Both the position numbers and the translations under genes were made by a program. Shown piece after piece: positions 56,928 through 64,000 of a stretch of DNA of 64,000 bases. How positions within the stretch are numbered: position 1 is the stretch's first letter; every line of letters begins with the position of its first letter. The stretch covers positions 6,386,001-6,450,000 of the forward strand of contig JAHEWK010000001.1 of NCBI GenBank assembly GCA_020740775.1. Direction: 5' to 3'. The notes under the pieces were generated by a model. It was not told the DNA's origin. It was given only the letters and a program-made list of their open reading frames with translations, and did no database searches. The stretch is from Ilyonectria destructans. Its lineage: Eukaryota > Ascomycota > Sordariomycetes > Hypocreales > Nectriaceae.

Positions 56928-58834
56928 ATGGCGGCAGACGACGACCGCAAGGAGGCGATACACCATTACGATGATGTCGCTCAGGCTAACAAGCTCGGAG
57001 TTGGTGTTGGTGAAGTCGTCGCCCACCGAATTACCGAAGAGGATCTGTTGAGACAATCTCGAGAGTCTCTCACCATCTACTCCAAGACAGGCTTCCGCAT
57101 CTGCCTCATCATGGTTAGTCAAGACGAGGAATGTAGACTATTGGGGCCTAGTATCGCTGACAGTTCAAAAGATCTGTATGGGTTTCAACCAGGCCGCGTA
57201 TGGTGTTGATTGGGGAGTGGTTGGAGGCATCAATGCGTTTGACCGATGGCACGACTACTACGGCTTTGGCAACACTGGTGTCACCATCAGCACAATCAAC
57301 GCCTTGATGCAGATCGGTATCTTCGTGGGAGCTCCTTTCCTCGCTCTCAGTGATGTAATCGGTCGACGGGGTGTCAACTTCGCCGGCAACCTCCTCACCA
57401 TCATTGCTGCTTTTATGCAAGGAAATGCGCCCAACCTTGCGACTCTCTTCGTCGGCCGTCTCATTTTGGGTTTCGGTACAGCGCTATGCACAGCCCCTCA
57501 GTACGTGGCCGAAGTGGCTCCCGTCCATCTCCGTGGCCGCATCGTTGGTATCTTCGGCGCCTGCTTCCAGGTCGGCTCCATGATGATGCTTGGAGTGATG
57601 ATGGCATTGACAAGGTGGGAGAGCGATTGGCAGTGGCGTACTGCGTTTATGCTCCAGGCAATCTTCCCTACCGTCGTGTGTATCACCATCTATCTCTGGT
57701 GTCCAGAATCGCCTCGATACTTGGTGATGAAGGGCAAGGTCCAAAAGGCCCGCGAGGTCATTGCGAAGTACCAGACAACTCATAATGATATCAACGATCC
57801 CATTGTCGGTATGGTTATTGCGCAAATTGAGCAATCCCTCGAAAATTCCCAACAGAAGACACTCCGAGCCGCGTACGACTTCCGTATCTTCTTCACCCGT
57901 GCTGTCGGCTTCCGCACAACGGTTCTCATAATATATTCAGTGTTTCAGCAGTGGAACGGGGGAGGCATAATTGTGAGCCTATTTCATTTTATTCGGTCTC
58001 ATATTGATGTTGTTGTGAACACTTTTGTGGTGGTTGATATCTTGGTCGGTGGAAGCTCAAGAAATTTGAGTCCACTCCCACCCACAACATTGATGGCAAG
58101 CGCCTGATTGATTCAAAAGCTGATAAAAATTTACTTAAACACGCTACTCCTTTTGCTAACCAATTATTGTCATCTAGGGCTATTACCTTACTCCCGCGCT
58201 TATGACAGTCGGAATTGACGGAACCCTCCAACAACTCGGCATCACACTTGGCTCGACTGGCCTCTACTTCGTCTTCACACTATTTGGAGCATACATTATT
58301 GACAAATTCCGTCGAAGAACTCTGATTTTCACTGGAATTGTGTTGATTGTCATTTTCCAGACCGCTGTCACCATCACAAGCTGGCAATACACTATCAACC
58401 CAAGCAAGGCAAGCGCCATACTTATGGTCCTCTGGGTATACTGCTTCCAAATCTGCAGCGCCAGTACAATTGCAACCATGCATAACCTGTATCCCGTCGA
58501 GATTCTATCTCTTTCCCTTCGTGCGAAGGGAATGGGTCTCTACGCAATGTTCCAGGGTGCTGCCGGTGTCGTCCACACATATGGTATCGGAGTCGGTATT
58601 GGCAAGGTGGGGTATAAGATTTGGGTCGTCTACATTGTGTACAATGCCTTGCAGGGAATTATCGCCTACTTCCTTTTCCCGGAAACCAGCAAGCTGTCTC
58701 TTGAGGAAATCGACACCATCTTTGAGACCCATGGTGAGAAGCCAGTGGCCATGTCGTTGAAGATTTACAAAGCAAGACAAGAGAAAGAGAAAATGGACAG
58801 AGAGGCGGCAGAATCACACGGCGTTGTGGCCTGA
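56928..58834 (+). CDS. MFS sugar transporter (sugar porter family)
   Basis: H+-coupled sugar uptake at the plasma membrane by family. Exons 56928-57113, 57172-57972 and 58178-58834 give 547 residues. The first intron runs GTTAGT to an AAAG acceptor; the CAG eight bases earlier would shift the frame. The second runs GTGAGC...TCTAG. Signatures: YGVDWGVVGG in the first helix; SDVIGRRGVNF (loop 2-3 motif); GRLILGFGTALCTAPQYVAEVAP...RGR; PESPRYLV at the end of helix 6; QQWNGGG in helix 7; DKFRRR (loop 8-9); and FPETSKLSLEEID at the end of helix 12. About twelve hydrophobic segments. It looks like the fungal lactose-permease/oligosaccharide branch, which would match the divergent intracellular GH95 enzyme, but the carried sugar is inferred only. 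Confidence 0.94.
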
Positions 58835-60939
58835 ACAACATGAAAGTAATGGATGAAAGAGGATTGACTTTTAGGTTGTCGGGTAGTCTTTGTTGAAGTT
58901 AAATTGATCAGTGTCCAACTATCTACAGTCTCTTTGAATCACAAGCCATCGATCAAGTCTATTGAAAAAATCTACTCCAATGATATCGTTTGAAGTGATA
59001 GACCGGCGTACATGCGTATACGCCAATCTAAGATCTCTACGAGCTCGCTGAAATCGCTTGTTGTTGGAGCGGTTCAACCCCCCCTTGACAAGATCATGCT
59101 TAACATAATGGAGGACGAAATACTCTGACTCAACTTGATCACTCACTGTTGCTGCTTTAGCCGGTTAAAGTAAAGGAGTCTAGCTATGAAGCACAGCCAA
59201 TGCCGCGACAAAATCTTGAAGCCATTCTTACCTATCCATAATGACAACTGGACATCTTCCTCACCTTTTATTATTTTCGAAATAATTTGACCTAATTTAG
59301 GCCCTAAGGTTAGATATAGGTAGACTGTGCGTTGCAGGCTCATCCTCACTAGATTGTTAATACGTGGACTAGAGCACGGAGCGAGTGAGACTAGCCGTCG
59401 GAACGGTGGGCCTGTCTGAGGTCTTCAGCTCTTCGAGGCGATTGAACATATTAGTTCAAATCTCAATGCAAATTATCCGCTTTAGTGCACCTGAAAATGC
59501 AAGAAGGTCATTTTACAGGTCGCATTGTTGATAGCTACCTGTTGACACGCGCAACTTATGGTCTCTGTCGTCAACGCCTACCAGTCCAGGCTCTCTATGT
59601 CTTTACATCAAACTCTGCCACGTCAGAATATGTCCTAGCCTAACTTAAGGTGAGATCTTTTACTTTCTGTTTAAACGTTGAATGTTCAAGGAACCTTGAG
59701 TTCTATGAGTTTGCCCGGGTTGTCGGCATCAATGCCAATTGCGGCGCATTTTAAGCACTGTAATGAAATGAGCTAGAGTTGCTAACGGCTTTGAAAGGCG
59801 TTAGTTTCTTGTCGTAAAATGTGTGCCGACTTGTGTCGTAAAGGACTTTGCATATGGAGACGGCAATGACGGAAATCCAATTCACTCGTAATGTCTTCTG
59901 TGTATGCAACCTACCGATGACCATTTCAAGTCTGAAGGATGTTACCAAATTTCCCAGCGAAGCTTTGGAGATGTTTCCTTCTGTTATTGCTTACTCAGTT
60001 GCGAAATCATCCGACATGGGAGAAGACCCCATTGAAGGTAGCAACCGTACAGTTTAAAACGACTTCATCATTACCAAAAGTTATCTCGGGAGACTGAGAG
60101 GATTGGTGGTATATTGAGAAGAATTGAGATGAGCGCGTAAAATTTAGACGATTCCATCAGCCCAAGGCGGAGGCAAATATTCTTAGCTCCTGTTTTGGTG
60201 AGAGAAACGAAATCGCCAATATGAGGCTAGACCCTGACGACTCAGGCGACATGCCCAAATTTTACAAGGACAGGAATATTGCGGGAGGCCTCAAACGATG
60301 GCTAATAATAAAGTGCAAATAATTAGCTGAAGTGGACTCATTTCAGCTCCCCGTTAGCGTTACATGCGGCGCGTCAGCCGTTGTGGCTGATTTGGAGTGT
60401 TATCCTGCTGCCTGAGGACATGACCAACGTTGAATTGAACCGAAATGAGGTCGAGTTTATGAGATGATAGTTTGAAGCACCTGTAAGTGTTTGACTTACT
60501 TGAATCCGGTTAATGAGCTGAACAAATTACTGTTGCCTGAGTCAAATAGGTGGGATGAAACAGCCACGGCGAGTTCGAGGCTGAGGCTGTCAGGCAGCCG
60601 AATTAGCATTGGAATTGGAAGTCAATGAGAATACAAAACAAAAGCCAAGTTGCTTTAGATAGGCGAAACGATTCATGAAACAACTTGCATTGCCCCCAAG
60701 TCAATTACTTGTCCCATTCCATGTCACCAGCTTCGCTCAACTTTCACCTCTGCCCCAATTCATCTCAATTTCAACTTAACTCGAGTCAACTCAGCTCGGC
60801 TCAAGTCGGCTGATCAAGTCTTGGTTTAGCCATCTCATCTTATTCTCACCCACCATACTCAGCGTTCTGCTCATAGTATGTCAATGGCTACGGACCCGCA
60901 GAGACCCCACCTTGCGCTTCGCCGACCAACCTCAAATCG
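58835..60939. other. AT-rich intergenic region, no gene seen
   Basis: Frequent stops in all frames. Several GCTCAACT/CAACTC-type short repeats occur around 60770-60820. No domain recognised. Confidence 0.4.
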
Positions 60940-61191
60940 ACTCATCCCATGGGCTGAATTCGGGTAACTCCCAGGCTGGCCAGTCATCTTCTTCCACGGA
61001 ACTCCCTCCTCACACCTAGAATCTCAAAGATTCCGTCAGGAGTTGGATGAGCCCAGGTTTCGGCCCATTGCACCCGACCGTCCGGTCCTCTACCGCTCTG
61101 AATTTCACCAAACTGGGCTATTCAAGGCTATGCTATCGGTGCTCGGACCCTTTTCAAGTGGAACTCAATACTGCATTGCCATGGATGGGCC
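60940..61191 (+). pseudogene. Relic of an alpha/beta-hydrolase (N-terminal part)
   Basis: In the frame of 60971 one reads WAEFG, a stop, then PGWPVIFFHGTPSSHLES...RFRPIAPDRPVLYRSEF. That is the family pattern of strand 3, the HG oxyanion motif and the DRPGxGRSD strand of alpha/beta hydrolases. The nucleophile-elbow region is reduced to SVLGPFSSGTQYC with no GxSxG, and a stop follows at about 61189. No intact downstream half was found. The TAA inside the N-terminal strand and the lost elbow make it non-functional. A short unrecognised intron around the TAA cannot be fully excluded. Confidence 0.55.
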
Positions 61192-62316
61192 GTAAACACT
61201 TATGTGTGCAGAGTGGAGCGATCCTAGCGAGGGACTCAAAGCGATGACGGTGCTTGCGGGCAGCCATGGCCAAACAACTCAAGCCCCATGGCCAGGAGAC
61301 GACGAACAAACAAGGTGGCCGTGAATATTCTACGTCTTCCCTTATCAAATCACCAATTCAAGGACTAGATGGGCACATTTACTGGAGTAACTTGTACAGG
61401 AAGGAATGGGATGTAAGCAGGGCATGATCTTAGTTGGGAACACTACTAACTATTAGCTCTATGTTGGAGCGGGATAGGCAATATGCCTGGACACATGGGT
61501 AATAGATGGACGAGGGGGATGTGGGGAAAAATTTTGCGCCTTCTGCTTCGAAGCGGCGCAGTCTCTTGGAACAAGAAAAGGACTCCTCAAATTTCAGCCC
61601 AGTCGCAAAGTCAGAGTGTAGTGTAAGGGTGGTTTGAGGATCACGAGATTGAGCTTAACGAACCAAATTTAGTCAGATGAAATGAAATCCTTTGTATTCT
61701 CTATCCCAATACTGCCTTGCATATTCGTTCCCAGTTCAAGAAAAGAAAAACAGTCAAAGCTTTATGAAACGCCGTCGGAGGAAGATATGAAGGGATGGTA
61801 GAGGAGACATGGCCGTGGCGCCATTAAGCTTGTCCCGTGCAGTCCGCCATCCCACCATAGACTGGTATCTGTAGATCCGTCCTATCGGTCAAATGCTCAC
61901 TAATAATAAAGCGATGATCGATCTCGCCACAGCATTCAGCTTCCATTACTTCAACTCTGCGCCTCTGTTTTTTTCTCGTTCGGTTGAGCACCGACTCGTT
62001 TTTATGCCGGCTCTCAGAAGATGGTCCAGCCACAGGGAGCAAAACTAACAACAAAAAGGAATTAGCGACTGGCCAGTGCCTGTAGCGGCTTCCTCGGAAC
62101 GCGAAAACGACTGTGCCACGAGGCTTCGCCGCAGGAATACGAGGGCAGGAGGCATGAGGACATTTGGGTAAGCGTGAGGTGGCCAAGGCTAAAAGGCCAA
62201 GAAACGCCACCGCCCAGCCGTAGTGGCCAACTTAGAGTCAACGACGTACGACTCCAACGCCGTCTGACAACTTCGCTCTTTCATCATCCTCGTTAGCATC
62301 ACCATTGGCGTTCGCC
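61192..62316. other. Region 3' of the UDP-sugar dehydrogenase, no gene called
   Basis: A minus-strand frame at 61824-62210 is open for 128 codons with an ATG but shows no family signature or splice support; I leave it uncalled. Remaining sequence is mixed, with many stops. Confidence 0.4.
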
Positions 62317-63669
62317 TTAGACGCACCAACGCTCAACGTGCACACCTTGGAGATGATCAAGGACACCAAAGTCTAGGCCGTCTTGGCGGAATGCGACGAT
62401 GACCATCTCGAACTTCTGCTCTAGCGACTCGACAGTCCAGTCGCTGTCGGCCAGCCGAGCGATCTGAGGCACCGCCTCTTGGTTCACCAACGGATCTGCC
62501 CAAGTGACGTCGACCTTGTTGGTCAGCACCAAGCTCTTGGTCAGCTCCAGCCCAGGGGAGTTGGCCAGATGCGACTGTCCGCGCTTGAAACCGATGCCAA
62601 CGACGAGCACCCGCGGCCGCAGTCCGTCCCGTGCCCCTGTGTATAAACGGTCGACGGCAAGCTGGGCAACCGCAGCAGGACGCGCTGTCATCTTTTCCGA
62701 CGCCGTTTGGAGGAGCGGGAAGGGGCTGTTGGAGAGGAGATACCACGGATTGACGGGGATGCAGTGCCCACCGACGCCGAGGCCCGGCGAGAAGGGCATG
62801 TAGCCAAAGGGCTTGGTAGATGCAGCGCGGCAAACCTCAAACGGGTCAATGTTGTGTCCGAGGCACGCGTCGGCCATCTCGTTGGCATAGGCGATGCAGA
62901 CCATTCGCTGACAGTTCTCGTACAGCTTCATCATCTCAGCAACCTCGGGTCGGGAGACTGGCACCACCTGATCGAAAGATTGGGAGTAGAGCTTCATGAT
63001 GGCATCGAGGGAGCCTGGGACAACGTCGTCCAGGCCAGACACAACCTTGGGGATAGCATGGGCAGGCGGTTCAACTCGGCCAGGATCGACACGCTCTGGA
63101 GACATGCCAGCAAAGTACCCGCGCTCTTTGGCGAGCGGCCCAAGCAACTCTCGGGTCATGCCAACCGCCACAGAACTCTCGACCACGACGGTCGCACCTC
63201 GCCGGGCATGGAGACCAACGGCAGAAAGTGCACTGTGTAGGTATGACGAGTCAATGGTCTTGTCCGGGAGCAACAGCGTTGGCACCGAGATCAGGAAGTG
63301 AGTGGCTTCAGCAAGGTCACTGGCCTTGGATGTGAATCGCGCTCTGCTGCCCGCCTCCTGCTTTTGTGCCAACTGCTGTGTCCTGGCCTCCGATACATCG
63401 AACCCAAGAACGTTGTAATTATTCGAGAAGACGCTCACCAGGTGCTCGCCAACATAGCCAACACCAATGATGGCAACGAGCGGCTCCGTATTCTTGTCGA
63501 TGGCACCCAGGGTTGGGTGAGGGAATGCGTCTTCCGTCTCCGAGATCTCGCTGGGGGGAGTAATGTCGTAGTATCCTCGATCAGAGAGGCTCCACGGCTT
63601 GGAGTCAGCATCACGAGAGATCAAGGGAAGCCCCTGAGCAAGGAGACTTCGGGGTAGGAGTTGGGTCAT
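62317..63669 (-). CDS. UDP-sugar dehydrogenase, UDP-Glc/UDP-ManNAc (WecC-type) family
   Basis: NAD-dependent four-electron oxidation of a UDP-sugar to the uronic acid, in the cytosol, by family. A single exon from ATG 63669 gives 450 residues. No Met exists further upstream in the open frame. About 60 leading residues are extra to the core. The Rossmann motif VAIIGVGYVGEHLV lies near 72. The conserved MSPERVDPGR occurs near 185-195, and EVAEMMKLYENCQRMVCIAYANEMA is the central dimer helix. The catalytic Cys sits in GVGGHCIPVNPWYLL near residue 301. The second Rossmann-like domain has VLVVGIGFKRGQSHLANSPGLEL, a good match to the GxxFKxxxxDxRxSP motif except that Asp/Arg are replaced (HLANSP). 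Whether it is UDP-glucose or UDP-HexNAc specific cannot be read by eye; the GGHCIPVNPWYL form fits WecC/UDP-HexNAc enzymes. Confidence 0.88.
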   Translation of the reverse strand: MTQLLPRSLLAQGLPLISRDADSKPWSLSDRGYYDITPPSEISETEDAFPHPTLGAIDKNTEPLVAIIGVGYVGEHLVSVFSNNYNVLGFDVSEARTQQLAQKQEAGSRARFTSKASDLAEATHFLISVPTLLLPDKTIDSSYLHSALSAVGLHARRGATVVVESSVAVGMTRELLGPLAKERGYFAGMSPERVDPGRVEPPAHAIPKVVSGLDDVVPGSLDAIMKLYSQSFDQVVPVSRPEVAEMMKLYENCQRMVCIAYANEMADACLGHNIDPFEVCRAASTKPFGYMPFSPGLGVGGHCIPVNPWYLLSNSPFPLLQTASEKMTARPAAVAQLAVDRLYTGARDGLRPRVLVVGIGFKRGQSHLANSPGLELTKSLVLTNKVDVTWADPLVNQEAVPQIARLADSDWTVESLEQKFEMVIVAFRQDGLDFGVLDHLQGVHVERWCV

Positions 63670-64000
63670 GGTTGAAACGATCGACAAAGGTCTGCTAACG
63701 AACGAGAGGTGAGCGGTGCCTCGGAATTCAACGGGCCCACGGGCAAGATATCCAAAGACCGGAGAGCTGACGAGGGCTACAGACTCGATGGGGGGCGGAG
63801 TGACGCAGTGACTTCGTCTAGAGATCACAATATAACTACCTACCCAGGAGCGACTTCGTGCTTTTGCCCGACTCCACGTCAGCAGCCTTGCCAAGCGGCG
63901 TCCAACAGACGGAAAGGAGATTTTCTTCAATTTATGCCCACTTCCACCTGGCTTCAGTCTAGATGCGGTAAGAACGCCTCCGATGGGCGTGCGGCTCGAG
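63670..64000. promoter_or_regulatory. Upstream region of the UDP-sugar dehydrogenase
   Basis: The dehydrogenase frame stays open upstream without a Met. The region probably holds its leader and promoter on the minus strand. Nothing else is seen up to the window edge. Confidence 0.35.

Noticed and set aside
61824..62210. Minus-strand frame of 128 codons downstream of the UDP-sugar dehydrogenase
   Set aside because: No domain; a hydrophobic patch alone is not enough to call a membrane protein.

Overview
The window is nuclear DNA of a filamentous ascomycete (Pezizomycotina). A Hypocreales or other Sordariomycetes origin is likely, but that is inference. The reasons are: widely spaced genes on both strands; short introns of about 48-85 nt with GTRAGT-type donors, CTAAC/CTGAC-like branch sites and YAG acceptors; long promoters; and typical mould families (AAP amino-acid permease, ABCC pump, TRI12-type MFS, OPT, GH95, PHO85 cyclin). 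No CRISPR, operon, rRNA, tRNA or intact transposon was seen.

Layout. 1-0.7 kb: 3' end of an Ala/Ser-rich protein. 3.6-5.5 kb (+): amino-acid permease, four exons. 6.9-11.3 kb (-): full-length ABCC transporter. 12.3-17.9 kb: a secreted, GPI-anchored X325/Bim1-like copper protein (-) diverging from a ferric/cupric reductase (+), followed by a small tetraspan protein (+). This looks like a metal-acquisition neighbourhood.

18.2-41.3 kb is an accessory stretch. It holds a tandem-ABM-like protein (-), a minisatellite, a TRI12-type exporter (-, eight exons), a seven-exon short-chain dehydrogenase (+), an oligopeptide transporter (+), a large coiled-coil gene I do not recognise (-), a decayed large-subunit catalase (+), a bicovalent-FAD oxidase (+) and a mitochondrial-type ThDP enzyme (+). 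The unrecognised gene is broken by one in-frame TAG and preceded by three short, mutually similar leader introns.

41.3-64 kb is sparser: a PHO85-type cyclin (+), a basic low-complexity protein (-), a GH95 alpha-L-fucosidase (-) diverging from a sugar-type MFS transporter (+), an alpha/beta-hydrolase relic (+), and an intronless UDP-sugar dehydrogenase of the WecC type (-). Long stretches between them, notably 44.6-48.2 kb and 49.8-53.8 kb, hold no gene I can support.

Genes that may work together (inference from adjacency and family roles): copper protein plus metalloreductase (12.3-16.6 kb), and fucosidase plus sugar transporter (53.8-58.8 kb). The exporter, SDR, ABM protein, BBE oxidase and ThDP enzyme resemble the tailoring and efflux genes of detoxification or metabolite loci, but no polyketide, peptide or terpene backbone enzyme is present. 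The least explained element is the coiled-coil gene at 28.7-32.1 kb with its leader introns and single stop.
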